NCBI GenBank assembly: GCA_035476575.1 | Contig: DATILL010000137.1 | Location: 40,236 to 104,235 of the forward strand | Length of the DNA: 64,000 nt | DNA from: DATILL01 sp035476575 | Lineage (GTDB): Bacteria > Actinomycetota > Actinomycetes > Mycobacteriales > JACQDL01 | Direction of reading: 5' to 3' | Shown here: piece after piece, positions 9,526 through 17,655 of the stretch | How the letters are laid out: every line of letters starts with the position of its first letter | Numbering within the stretch: the first letter of the stretch is position 1 | Translations under genes and position numbers: made by a program | Notes under the pieces: model-generated | The model's database searches: none | What the model saw: only the letters and a program-made list of their open reading frames with translations | What the model was told of the DNA's origin: nothing

Positions 9526-10226
9526 GCGCGGTCGGGGACGCGATCACCTGGCTGAACGACCCGGGCAACTGGCGCGGGCGCGACGGCGTGCCCCACCTTG
9601 CGGTAGAGCACCTGACGATCAGCGGGGTCGCGGTCGGCGCGGCCTGCCTGGTGGCCTGGCCGGTCGCGATCTGGCTCGGTCACCTCGGCCGGGCCGGCGG
9701 GCTGACCGGGGTGATCTCTACGGTGTCCCGGGCGGTGCCGACGCTGGCGCTGCTCACCCTGTTCGCGGCCACGCCGATCGGGTTCGGCGATCCCGCCACC
9801 ACGGTGGCGCTGGCGGTGTTCGCCGTCCCGCCGCTGCTCACCAACGCCTACGTCGGCGTCCGCGAGGTGGACCCGGACGTCGTCGAGGCGGCCCGCGGGA
9901 TGGGCCTGTCACCGGCGCAGGTGCTGGCTAAGGTAGAGATCCCGCTGGCCCTGCCGTTGATCGCGGCGGGGCTGCGGACCGCTGCGGTGCAGGTGGTGGC
10001 GACGGCCTCGCTGGCCGCGCTGGTCGGCGGCGGCGGGCTGGGCGTGATCGTGAACGACGGCTTCGGCCTGCAGCGGCCGGGGCAGATCCTCGCCGGTGCG
10101 GTCCTGATCGCCCTGCTCGCACTGGCCACCGAGCTCGCCCTCGCCGGGCTGCAGCGACTCACCACGCCCGGTCGGTCACGTCGGGTAATAGTCGGACGGG
10201 GAGTGTTGCGGCGGCGGCCAGCCTAG
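9522..10226 (+). CDS. opuCD: Osmoprotectant ABC transporter permease (second)
   Basis: A 234-residue permease of the same family as the one at 7543, with about five membrane helices. It carries the EAA loop 'EAARGMGLSPAQVLAKVEIP' and the 'GGGGLGVIVNDGF' motif. ATG 9522 overlaps the TGA of the TOPRIM-like gene. If the 1260 nt from 8261 to 9520 were removed, this ATG would overlap the opuCB stop in the same ATGA arrangement, which is the usual layout of paired permease genes. Confidence 0.92.
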   Translation: MSAVGDAITWLNDPGNWRGRDGVPHLAVEHLTISGVAVGAACLVAWPVAIWLGHLGRAGGLTGVISTVSRAVPTLALLTLFAATPIGFGDPATTVALAVFAVPPLLTNAYVGVREVDPDVVEAARGMGLSPAQVLAKVEIPLALPLIAAGLRTAAVQVVATASLAALVGGGGLGVIVNDGFGLQRPGQILAGAVLIALLALATELALAGLQRLTTPGRSRRVIVGRGVLRRRPA

Positions 10227-10241
10227 GGTTGGCTTTCGCGC

Positions 10242-11207
10242 ATGCGATCACTGGCCGTCGGAGTTTCCGTCCTCGTCGTGTCCGGCGCAGCCCTCGTGGC
10301 GTGTGGTTCGGAGGGCTCGTCCGGTACGGCGAAGAAGTGCGCGGCGGCCAAGGGCGAGGAGCTCGTGGTGCTGGCCGACGACAAGAAGCTGCAGACCGTC
10401 GACAACATCATCCCGGCGGTCTACCGGCCGGCCGCCACCCCGGCGCTGGTCGCCGCGCTGGACAAGGTGAGCGCCGCCCTCGACACGCCGAAGCTGATCA
10501 GGCTGAACCGGCAGGTCGACGTCGAGCGGAAGACGGCGGCCAACGTGGCCGCCGCGTTCGTGGCGGGCAACGGGCTCACCTCGGGCCTGTCCGGCGGCTC
10601 CGGCGCCATCCAGGTCGGCGCGGCGAACTTCGGCGAGAGCAAGATCCTGGCCAACATCTATGCCACGGTGCTGACCGCAGCCGGCTTCCACGCCACCGTC
10701 AAGGAGGTCGGCAACCGGGAGCTGTACCTCAGGTCGCTGTCCAAGGGTGAGATCGACGTCATGCCGGAGTACGTCGGCACGCTGACCGAGTTCCTGAACA
10801 AGCAGCAGAACGGCCCGAAGGCCGCGCCTAAGGCCAGCGCAGACCTGGCCGCCACCCTCACCGCGCTGAAGGAGCTCGGGGCGAAGGCGAGCCTTGCCTT
10901 CGGCGCGCCAGCCCAGGCCGCCGACCAGAACGCGTTCGCCGTCACCAAGGCCTACGCCGACGCCAACGGGCTGCGGACGCTGTCCGACCTGGCCGCCAGG
11001 TGCAACGGCGGCGAGCTGGTGCTCGGCGGCCCGACCGAATGTAAGGAGCGGCCGTTCTGCCAGCCCGGGCTGGAGCGGACCTACGGCCTGAGGTTCACCG
11101 GCTTCCAAACGCTGGACAGCGGTGGGCCACTGACCAAGACCGCGCTCAGGCAGGGCAGGGTCGAGCTCGGGTTGGTGCTCTCCTCCGACGGCAGCCTGAG
11201 CGGCTGA
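10242..11207 (+). CDS. opuCC: Osmoprotectant-binding lipoprotein, apparently circularly permuted
   Basis: A 321-residue secreted lipoprotein. A signal peptide ends in the lipobox LVAC with Cys21. In the known family (for example ProX/OpuCC) the mature protein begins with a 'VGSxxFxES..IL...YA' segment and ends with a 'LVVLEDxxxxxxxxNIVP' segment. Here the order is reversed. The 'ELVVLADDKKLQTVDNIIP' segment comes first (about 40-110), then a Gly/Ser-rich linker, then 'IQVGAANFGESKILANIYA' (about 120 on). The protein stops at 'LGLVLSSDGSLSG', exactly where the usual family would continue into the segment now at the N-terminus. The fold content seems complete. It belongs with the permeases upstream, 15 nt away. 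Confidence 0.88.
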   Translation: MRSLAVGVSVLVVSGAALVACGSEGSSGTAKKCAAAKGEELVVLADDKKLQTVDNIIPAVYRPAATPALVAALDKVSAALDTPKLIRLNRQVDVERKTAANVAAAFVAGNGLTSGLSGGSGAIQVGAANFGESKILANIYATVLTAAGFHATVKEVGNRELYLRSLSKGEIDVMPEYVGTLTEFLNKQQNGPKAAPKASADLAATLTALKELGAKASLAFGAPAQAADQNAFAVTKAYADANGLRTLSDLAARCNGGELVLGGPTECKERPFCQPGLERTYGLRFTGFQTLDSGGPLTKTALRQGRVELGLVLSSDGSLSG

Positions 11208-11234
11208 GCCCGGATCGCGACGTAGCCTTAGGCC

Positions 11235-12305
11235 ATGGCCGGACGTACGGACGACGCAGAGCCTCCCCAGCACGCGAGGTACCGGGTGGCCGCACTCGTC
11301 GTCGGCACGCTGCTCGCGTTGGGCGCGACCGGCACCCTGGTTCTCACCGACAACCCGGAGGTGCTGCGGCTGGCCATCGTGGTGGCGCTGTGGGCGTTCG
11401 TACTCGCCACGATGGCCGGGGTCCGGCGCCAGCCGGCCGGGGACGGGGATGGGCTGGCCAGCCGCGAGATCGAGCTGCGCCGGTCGTACGAGATTGAGCT
11501 GGAGCGGGAGACCGCCGCCCGCCGGGAGTTTGAGCTGCGGGTCGGGCTTGACCTGCGGCGCGAGCTCGAGGACGGCGTGCGCCAGTATGTCGACACCCTG
11601 CGGGACGAGGTCTTCGCGCTGCGCCAGGACGTGGTGGAGCGGCTGGACGGCGAGCTGCGGGTGGAGCGGGTGGCCTGGCACGGCGAGTCGACCCGGCTGA
11701 CCGGCGGCGGTACCCCGGCGCTGCGCGGCTTCGCCGACGGCCCGGTCCGCTATCCCACCGGCTCGGTCCCGGCGATCAGTGGCGAGCCGGCGGACCGGGA
11801 CAGCCACTCGTCGCCCGCCGGCCCGGACCACCACGAGCTCGACGTCCCGCCCCCACCTGCCATGCCCGTCCCGGTCACGCCGATCCGGCCCGTTCCGCCG
11901 CCGATACGGACGGAGATGCCGCCGGTGCGGCCGGAGGTGCCGCCGATACGGGGCGAGGTGCCGCCGCCTCCCGTCCAGCCCGATCCGCTGCACGACCCAC
12001 TGCCGCCTGATGCGTTACAGACCGCGGTTCCGTTCGGGCAGACCCGGTTCGGCTCGGACACCGGCGAGTTCGAGGTCTCGTCCCACCACGCCTTACCCCC
12101 GTCGGGGTACGACCCGTTCGCCCCCGCCGCGGCGACGTACCGGCCGGACCGGGCTGAACCGGCCGGCCAGCGTGGCGGCGGCAGGCACGCACAGCCGACG
12201 CCGGCCAGCCACGCCGCCCCCGAGCCGGACCAGCCGCGCCACCGCCGGTACCGCGACGAGGGCGAGGAGAACGACGTGCTCAGCCGGGTGCTGCGCGAGC
12301 GTTAG
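11235..12305 (+). CDS. DUF6779-type membrane protein with proline-rich tail
   Basis: A 356-residue protein with two adjacent membrane helices (about residues 16-36 and 43-62) and an amphipathic Arg/Glu-rich segment likely to be coiled coil (about 75-145). A long Pro/Arg-rich disordered C-terminus follows, with repeated PP[IV]R motifs. Its position near DUF3180 and the folate genes corresponds to Rv3604c of M. tuberculosis, another Ala/Arg/Pro-rich membrane protein. No enzymatic motif is visible and the function is unknown. ATG 11235 follows opuCC by 27 nt. Confidence 0.75.
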   Translation: MAGRTDDAEPPQHARYRVAALVVGTLLALGATGTLVLTDNPEVLRLAIVVALWAFVLATMAGVRRQPAGDGDGLASREIELRRSYEIELERETAARREFELRVGLDLRRELEDGVRQYVDTLRDEVFALRQDVVERLDGELRVERVAWHGESTRLTGGGTPALRGFADGPVRYPTGSVPAISGEPADRDSHSSPAGPDHHELDVPPPPAMPVPVTPIRPVPPPIRTEMPPVRPEVPPIRGEVPPPPVQPDPLHDPLPPDALQTAVPFGQTRFGSDTGEFEVSSHHALPPSGYDPFAPAAATYRPDRAEPAGQRGGGRHAQPTPASHAAPEPDQPRHRRYRDEGEENDVLSRVLRER

Positions 12306-12333
12306 GTCCGACCGGTCCGGAGGGGTGTCCACA

Positions 12334-13557
12334 GTGGACTTTCGCGACACGGCCGAGGAGGCGCGCTTCCGGGGCGAGCTGCGCGGCTGGCTGGCCGAGC
12401 ACAGCCCGCCGGAGGCGGTGGCTGGCGGCCGGCCGGATGACGAAGGGGCGCGGGCATGGAGCCGGCGGCTGTACGACGCCGGGTACGTCGGCCTCACCTG
12501 GCCCACGGAGTACGGCGGCCGCGGGCTGCCGTACACCTACCAGGCGATCCTGGTGGAGGAGCTGGCCCGGTACGGTGCCCGGGGCCACCTCGGCACGATC
12601 GGGCTGAACATGGCTGGCCCGACGATCCTGGCCTGGGGCAGCGAGGAGCAGAAACGCCGGCTGCTGCCACCGCTGCTGGCCGGCGACGAGATCTGGTGCC
12701 AGGGCTTCTCCGAGCCGGGCGCTGGGTCCGATCTCGGCGCGGTCCGCACCACCGCGGCGGCTGACAGCGAGCACCAGGGCGACGGCGAACACCAGGATGA
12801 CGGCAAACACTGGGATGATGGCGAGCACTGGGTTGTCAACGGGCAGAAGGTGTGGTCGTCGTACGCACACCTTGCCGACTGGTGCATCCTCGTCGTCCGG
12901 ACCGACCCGGCCGCGGCCAAGCATGCCGGCCTGTCCTACCTGCTGGTGGACATGCACGCGCCGGGTGTCGACGTCCGGCCGCTCACCCAGCTCACCGGCG
13001 ACCCGGAGTTCAACGAGATCTTCCTCACCGACGTGCGGGTGCCGCGCGGGTCGATGCTCGGCAAGCCCGGTGACGGCTGGCAGGTGGCCATGACGACGCT
13101 GCTGCACGAGCGCGGCACGCTCGGGTTCCTGCTGGTCGCGGCCCTGGAGCGGCAGCTCGGCCTGCTGGTGAAGCTGGCCCGGGAGACGGCGCCGGACGGG
13201 CGGCGGCCGGCTGACGACCCGCTGCTCCGGGACGCGATCGCGCGTGAGTGGACGGTGCTGCAGGGGCTGCGGTTCACCAACTACCGGTCGCTGACCGCGC
13301 TGATGCGGACCGGGATCCCCGGGCCGGAGGGCTCGGTCGCCAAGCTGGTGTGGAGCGAGGCGAACCAGCGGCTCACCGCGCTGGCCCTGTCGATGCAGGG
13401 CCTGGCCGCCCAGCTCGACGGCCCGGACGCGGTGTGGGACGGGTACTGGCAGTACCAGCAGCTTCGCAGCCGGGGCAACACCATCGAGGCTGGTACGTCG
13501 GAGATCCTGCGCAACATCGTGGCCGAGCGGGTTGTCGGCCTGCCGCGCAGCAGGTGA
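12334..13557 (+). CDS. Acyl-CoA dehydrogenase (first of a pair)
   Basis: A 407-residue flavoprotein of the acyl-CoA dehydrogenase superfamily. It shows 'WPTEYGGRGLPYTYQAILVEE', 'FSEPGAGSDLGAVRT', 'WVVNGQKVWSSYAH' and the C-terminal 'SRGNTIEAGTSEILRNIVAE'. GTG 12334 is preferred over GTG 12325 because the CCGGAGGGG ribosome-binding sequence has proper spacing only to the former. A 23-residue tandem-repeat insertion sits in the loop before the 'WVVNGQKVW' strand (12763-12831). With the following gene it probably forms a heteromeric enzyme, as such pairs do in steroid or branched-acyl degradation. The substrate is unknown. Confidence 0.92.
   Translation: MDFRDTAEEARFRGELRGWLAEHSPPEAVAGGRPDDEGARAWSRRLYDAGYVGLTWPTEYGGRGLPYTYQAILVEELARYGARGHLGTIGLNMAGPTILAWGSEEQKRRLLPPLLAGDEIWCQGFSEPGAGSDLGAVRTTAAADSEHQGDGEHQDDGKHWDDGEHWVVNGQKVWSSYAHLADWCILVVRTDPAAAKHAGLSYLLVDMHAPGVDVRPLTQLTGDPEFNEIFLTDVRVPRGSMLGKPGDGWQVAMTTLLHERGTLGFLLVAALERQLGLLVKLARETAPDGRRPADDPLLRDAIAREWTVLQGLRFTNYRSLTALMRTGIPGPEGSVAKLVWSEANQRLTALALSMQGLAAQLDGPDAVWDGYWQYQQLRSRGNTIEAGTSEILRNIVAERVVGLPRSR
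12763..12831 (+). repeat. In-frame 18-nt tandem repeat in the acyl-CoA dehydrogenase gene
   Basis: About four imperfect 18-nt units encode six-residue units of the form D-[SGD]-[GE]-[EKH]-H-[QW]. The consensus is best seen in the last two, GATGACGGCAAACACTGG and GATGATGGCGAGCACTGG. The unit looks like serial copies of the native 'DGEHW' just before the conserved 'VVNGQKVW' strand, so it probably arose by slippage. The frame is preserved and the insertion falls in a surface loop. Confidence 0.85.
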
Positions 13558-13569
13558 GGGGAGCCGAGC

Positions 13570-14571
13570 ATGGACTTCGCGTTCTCCGCGGAGCAGGAGG
13601 CGCTGCGGGCCGCCGCGCGGGACTTTCTCGCCGAGCGGGTGCCGCTGCCCAAGGTCGCCGCGCTGGCCGACACCGACCCGGGCTGGGATCCCGCGATCTG
13701 GGGCGCGCTGGTCGGGCTGGGCTGGCTGGACGCCGACCTCGGGGTGTTGGAGCACGCCGTACTACTGGAGGAGGCGGGGTACGCGCTGCTGCCGGCGCCG
13801 TTCTTCGCGACCGTCGCGCTGGCCTGGCCGGCCTCTGACGGGCGGTCCCGGCTCACCTTGGCCTGGGCCGAGCCGGGCCTGCCGGCGGGACTGGCCGAGG
13901 TGGACAGCCCGGGCACCCGGGTGGCGGGGGACGGCACGGTCACCGGCCATAAGACGCTGGTGCCCGACGCGGGGTGGGTCGATGCCTTCGTGGTGCGCTG
14001 CGCGGGCGGGGCGCTGCGGCTGGTCCCAGCCGCCGCGGCCACGGTGCGACCACTGTCCACAGTGGACACCACACGGCGGCTGGCGGAGGTGCGGTTCGAC
14101 CGCGCCCCGTCCGAGCCGGTGGTTGCTGAGCTGGCGACGGTGCGGCGCCGGGCGCTGGCGCTGGCCGCGGCCGAGTCGGTCGGGGTGGCCCGGCGGGCAC
14201 TGGACATCGCGGCCGAGCACGCCCGGTCGCGGACCCAGTTCGACCGGCCGATCGGCAGCTACCAGGCGGTGTCACACCGGGTCGCGGACACCTACACCGC
14301 GGTGCAGCTCGCCACCTCGCTGGCCATCTGGGCGGCCTGGTGCGTGACTGAGGACGACCCGGCCGCGGACCAGGCCTGCGCCGCCGCGACGTCGTACGCC
14401 GGACCGGCGGCGGTACGGGCGTGCGAGACCGCGATCCAGGTGCTCGGCGGGATCGGGATGACCTGGGAGCACCCGATCCACCGCTTCTACAAGCGGGCGC
14501 AATGGCTGGCCGCGTTCGACACTGGCGGCCGGGCGCAGCGGGCCGACATCGCCGCCGCCCTGCTCGGCTGA
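13570..14571 (+). CDS. Acyl-CoA dehydrogenase (second of a pair)
   Basis: A 333-residue acyl-CoA dehydrogenase, shorter than the usual 380, starting ATG 13570 with GGGGAGCC upstream. N-terminal 'MDFAFSAEQEALRAAARDFLAE' and C-terminal 'RTQFDRPIGSYQAVSHRVAD' and 'AIQVLGGIGMTWEHPIHRFYKRA' are family signatures. The middle domain is compact, and the typical catalytic glutamate position is not clearly conserved. That is usual for one subunit of alpha2-beta2 dehydrogenases. It follows the first gene by 12 nt. Confidence 0.9.
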   Translation: MDFAFSAEQEALRAAARDFLAERVPLPKVAALADTDPGWDPAIWGALVGLGWLDADLGVLEHAVLLEEAGYALLPAPFFATVALAWPASDGRSRLTLAWAEPGLPAGLAEVDSPGTRVAGDGTVTGHKTLVPDAGWVDAFVVRCAGGALRLVPAAAATVRPLSTVDTTRRLAEVRFDRAPSEPVVAELATVRRRALALAAAESVGVARRALDIAAEHARSRTQFDRPIGSYQAVSHRVADTYTAVQLATSLAIWAAWCVTEDDPAADQACAAATSYAGPAAVRACETAIQVLGGIGMTWEHPIHRFYKRAQWLAAFDTGGRAQRADIAAALLG

Positions 14572-14582
14572 CGGCCGGGCGG

Positions 14583-15731
14583 CTACTTGTCGATGTCGCC
14601 GACCACGAAGAACATCGAGCCGAGGATGGCGACCAGGTCGGGCAGCAGGGTGCCGGGCAGCAGCACGGTCAGGGCCTGGATGTTGTTGTACGACGCCGAG
14701 CGCAGCTTCAGCCGCCAGGGCGTCTTGTCCCCGCGCGAGACGAGGTAGTAGCCGTTCAGCCCGAGCGGGTTCTCTGTCCACACGTACGCCGCGCCCTCGG
14801 GCACCTTCACCGTCTTGGGCAGCCGCTGGTTGACCGGGCCGCCGGGCAGCCGGTCCAGGCAGGCGTCGGCCAGGTCGAGCGAGGCGTGCACCTGGTCCAG
14901 CAGCGTCCCGAACCGGGCGTGACAGTCCCCGGCGGTGTGGGTGACCACCCGCAGCACGTCGGCCAGGTCGCCGTAGGCCAGGTACGGCTCGTCCCGGCGC
15001 AGGTCGAAGTCGACGCCGGAGGCCCGGGCGACCGGCCCGGAGATGCCAAACGCCTGCACGTCCGTGGCGGCCAGCACGCCGACCCCGCGGGTGCGGGCCA
15101 GGAAGATCTCGTTGTGCCGGATCAGGCGCTCCAGGTCGGGCAGCCGCTGGCGGACGTCCGCGACGGCCTGCCGGACCCGGCCCGGCCAACCGGCCGGCAC
15201 CTCCTCCTTGATCCCGCCGACCCGGTTGAACATGAAGTGCATCCGGCCGCCCGACGCCTCCTCCATCACCGCCTGGATCGTCTCGCGCTCCCGGAAGGCG
15301 TAGAACACCGGCGTGATCGCGCCGACCTCCAAGGGGTAGCTGCCCAGGAACATCAGGTGGTTGAGCACCCGGTTCAGCTCGGCCATCAGGGTCCGCAGCC
15401 AGACCGCCCGCTCCGGCACCTCCATGCCCAGCATCCGCTCGGCCGCCATGACCACGCCGAGCTCGCTGGAGAACGCCGACAGCCAGTCGTGCCGGTTGGC
15501 CAGCACGGTGATCTGGCGGTAGTCGCGGACCTCGAACAGCTTTTCGGCGCCGCGGTGCATGTAGCCGACGATCGGCTCGGCCGCGGTGACCCGTTCGCCG
15601 TCCAGGGTGAGCCGGAGCCGGAGCACGCCGTGGGTGGACGGGTGCTGCGGCCCGATGTTGAGCACCATGTCGGCCGTCGCCAGTTCCTTGGCACCCGCCC
15701 CCACGCCGACCGTCAGCTCCCGCTCCGCCAC
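14583..15731 (-). CDS. nuoD: Orphan NADH-quinone oxidoreductase subunit D (49-kDa subunit)
   Basis: A 382-residue NuoD/NDUFS2 homologue outside any nuo operon. Conserved features: 'NIGPQHPSTHGVLRL' (about 25-39), 'GYMHRGAEKLFE' with Arg60 (the residue aligned with dimethylated Arg85 of bovine NDUFS2), 'RIG/MHFMFNRVGG', and the C-terminal 'LGSMFFVVGDIDK'. The length is slightly short (typical 400-440) but no core motif is missing. It is the last gene of a minus-strand group with a MazG-like protein and a MidA-type methyltransferase, the family that modifies this very subunit. It may be a second NuoD for an alternative complex or hydrogenase-like partner; that is inference. Confidence 0.9.
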   Translation of the reverse strand: MAERELTVGVGAGAKELATADMVLNIGPQHPSTHGVLRLRLTLDGERVTAAEPIVGYMHRGAEKLFEVRDYRQITVLANRHDWLSAFSSELGVVMAAERMLGMEVPERAVWLRTLMAELNRVLNHLMFLGSYPLEVGAITPVFYAFRERETIQAVMEEASGGRMHFMFNRVGGIKEEVPAGWPGRVRQAVADVRQRLPDLERLIRHNEIFLARTRGVGVLAATDVQAFGISGPVARASGVDFDLRRDEPYLAYGDLADVLRVVTHTAGDCHARFGTLLDQVHASLDLADACLDRLPGGPVNQRLPKTVKVPEGAAYVWTENPLGLNGYYLVSRGDKTPWRLKLRSASYNNIQALTVLLPGTLLPDLVAILGSMFFVVGDIDK

Positions 15732-15806
15732 CGGAGCAGTCTGCCACGCGGGCCGGTCGGCCCGCCGGGCGCCCGGGCCGGGTTGGCCGGGCCGGGTTGG
15801 CCGGCG

Positions 15807-16121
15807 TCAGAACGGCAGGTCGTCTGCCGGAGGCCGGGCGGTGATGCTGGCCTGGTAGCGGGCCAGCGCCCCGCGCAGCGCGCTCTCGAGGTCGACGTCG
15901 GTCTGGTCGGCCAGGTTGACCAGGGTGAAGGCAAGGTCGGCCAGCCGCTGCGCCCAGGCGTCGTTCGGCCGGAACGGGCGCCGGCCAAACGACGTACCGG
16001 CCAGCGCCTCGTCGGCCAGCCGGCCGACGTCGGTCATCAGGCCGAGCAGCATGGTCGGTGCGGTCGCATGTAGACCGAGTCGGTCGGCGGTCTGGGCGAC
16101 CATCGATTGGAGGTCACGCAC
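15807..16121 (-). CDS. MazG-like nucleotide pyrophosphohydrolase-type protein
   Basis: A 104-residue all-helical protein. The pattern 'TMLLGLMTDVGRLADEALAG...WAQRLADLAFTLVNLADQTDVDLESAL' resembles short MazG/RS21-C6 proteins. The first helix has Thr-Asp-Val-Gly where MazG has Glu-Glu-Xaa-Gly, and Asp replaces a Glu in the second helix, so the magnesium site may be altered. It sits between the MidA-type gene and nuoD on the same strand. Family assignment is moderate. Confidence 0.6.
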   Translation of the reverse strand: MRDLQSMVAQTADRLGLHATAPTMLLGLMTDVGRLADEALAGTSFGRRPFRPNDAWAQRLADLAFTLVNLADQTDVDLESALRGALARYQASITARPPADDLPF

Positions 16122-16239
16122 GCTGGCACGATAGACCGCCGGTCGGTCCGGTGCCCGCCGGGGCCGGGGTTGCGCCGCGGTAGGCGCTCGGCCGACGCCG
16201 GAGATTGTGCGGGCTTGCCTGGGCTGTCCGGTCGTCCGG

Positions 16240-17316
16240 CTATGAGCCCCGAGTGCTTGGCGTGCCCGGAGTGCCTGGCGTGCTCGGAGCTCGCTCCCGC
16301 GCGACTGTGACCGTGAGCGGCGTAGGCACGCCGACTGACTGGATCAGCCAGCCGAAGCCGCCCAGCCCGGCCGGGTCGGCCAGCTCGCTGGCCTGGCTGG
16401 CCTGGGCCAGGGCCAGCAGGTACCGGGCCGGATCGGCGGCGGCGAGCTCGCGGGGCGGCCTCCCGAGGGGCAGGCCGAGCGCCCGCAGCGCGGCTCGCTG
16501 GGTGGTGCGGATGGTGTCGGTCGCGCCGGCCGCCGTACCGGCCGCCGCGCACGCGTCCAGTGCGACGTGCGCGGTCAGGTCGCAGGAGCCGTCCGGCACC
16601 GGGCAGACCTGCCGGCCGCCGCGGTACCCGGTCAGGGTGCCGGCCCGGTGTACGCCGGCCAGGCGGGTCGCGCGGTCGTGCGCGTAGTCGACCGCCACGG
16701 CCACCCCGCGACGCACCTGGCGTACGGCGCCCGCCCAGGCGGCGTCCCGGTACCGGCCGATCTCGGCCCGGGTGCCGTGCTCCGCCCCGCGGCGGCCGGC
16801 CTGGCCGAGCGGCCACCAGGTGGCCAGCCAGTCGGCGTCGGCGCCGCCCAGCGGTGGCCCGGGGCACTCCCAGCCGGCCGGGTCGACCAGCACGAGCCGC
16901 GGCCCGGACCGGCTCAGCTCAACCACGTCGACAGGGATGTTGTCCAGCCACTCGTTGGCCACCAGCAGCCCGGTGGTGGGCGGGATCTCCCTGGTCCAGC
17001 CGATGCCTGCGTCCAGCCCGGCCGGTCGGGCGGCCACCTCGACGGCGACGGGGCGGAGCCGGGCCCGCAGCCCGGCCGGTACGGCGGCGATGATCCCAGC
17101 CAGCAGCTCGCCCCGGCCAGCGCCGACGTCCACCAGGTCGAACGGGTCGGGCTGGCCCAGCTCCTCGTCGACCGTCGCGGCCAGCCGGGCGAGCGCTGCG
17201 GCGAACATCGGCGAGGCGTGGACCGACGTGCGGTAGTGCCAGGCCGGGTTCTCACAGCGGTAGAACCCGGTCGGTCCGTACAACGCCTCGGCCATCGCAT
17301 CCCGCCAGCCGCGCAC
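16240..17316 (-). CDS. MidA/NDUFAF7-family SAM-dependent methyltransferase
   Basis: A 358-residue protein of the DUF185 (MidA/NDUFAF7) family. It has 'MAEALYGPTGFY' at the N-terminus, a Rossmann motif 'FDLVDVGAGRGELLAGII', 'LLVANEWLDNIPVDVVE' (the family 'ANE..D..PV' motif), and 'VAVDYAHDRA...LTGYRGGRQ'. In mitochondria NDUFAF7 symmetrically dimethylates an Arg of NDUFS2, the NuoD homologue. A nuoD gene lies two genes downstream here. The last 15 residues are a Ser/Thr/Pro/Gly repeat from an 18-nt tandem duplication. The GTG at 17316 is the longest start; the Met eight residues in is also possible. Confidence 0.88.
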   Translation of the reverse strand: MRGWRDAMAEALYGPTGFYRCENPAWHYRTSVHASPMFAAALARLAATVDEELGQPDPFDLVDVGAGRGELLAGIIAAVPAGLRARLRPVAVEVAARPAGLDAGIGWTREIPPTTGLLVANEWLDNIPVDVVELSRSGPRLVLVDPAGWECPGPPLGGADADWLATWWPLGQAGRRGAEHGTRAEIGRYRDAAWAGAVRQVRRGVAVAVDYAHDRATRLAGVHRAGTLTGYRGGRQVCPVPDGSCDLTAHVALDACAAAGTAAGATDTIRTTQRAALRALGLPLGRPPRELAAADPARYLLALAQASQASELADPAGLGGFGWLIQSVGVPTPLTVTVARERAPSTPGTPGTPSTRGS

Positions 17317-17374
17317 GCCGCCACCGTAGCCCCGCCCGCGCCCTTGTCCGAACTCACCACGCGATCACCTCTGG

Positions 17375-17519
17375 TCTCCGTGTGGTCACCTCTGCGCCTA
17401 GTGGTGACCTCTAGGGGCTCGCAGGCACCAAGAGGTCACCACAACGCCGTGAGGTGACCACACGTTGGGCGCGGGCAACGAGAGGTGACCACAAGGCGCA
17501 GAGGTGACCACACGAGAGA
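17375..17519. repeat. Intergenic palindromic repeat, copy B: long imperfect inverted repeat
   Basis: This gap of 339 nt between divergent genes is filled by a large palindrome. The arm 17379-17398 (CGTGTGGTCACCTCTGCGCC) is the exact complement of 17495-17514. The stem continues inward with 12 of 14 pairs between 17399-17412 and 17481-17494, and outward through TCTC/GAGA. The loop holds a further GGTCACC/GGTGACC pair (17433-17439 and 17453-17459). The unit AGGT[G/C]ACCACAACGCCG is shared with copy A at 6280-6363. No gene is seen in 17317-17655. The promoters of the flanking divergent genes must lie in or near this element. Confidence 0.88.
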
Positions 17520-17655
17520 TCTGCGAGCGGCGCGTGCCACGGTGTGGTGGCAGCGACAGGTCGGTAACCCACTGTGGCCAACGTGACAGCGCCGAGACGC
17601 CCGGCCGCGGTTACCCTGGCGTCGTCCGGTACCCCGACAAGGACTGGAACATCTG

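Noticed and set aside
14583..15731. nuoD as a pseudogene because it is outside a nuo operon
   Set aside because: The frame is intact, the key motifs and the C-terminus are conserved, and it groups with a MidA-type methyltransferase gene, so it is more likely a functional orphan.
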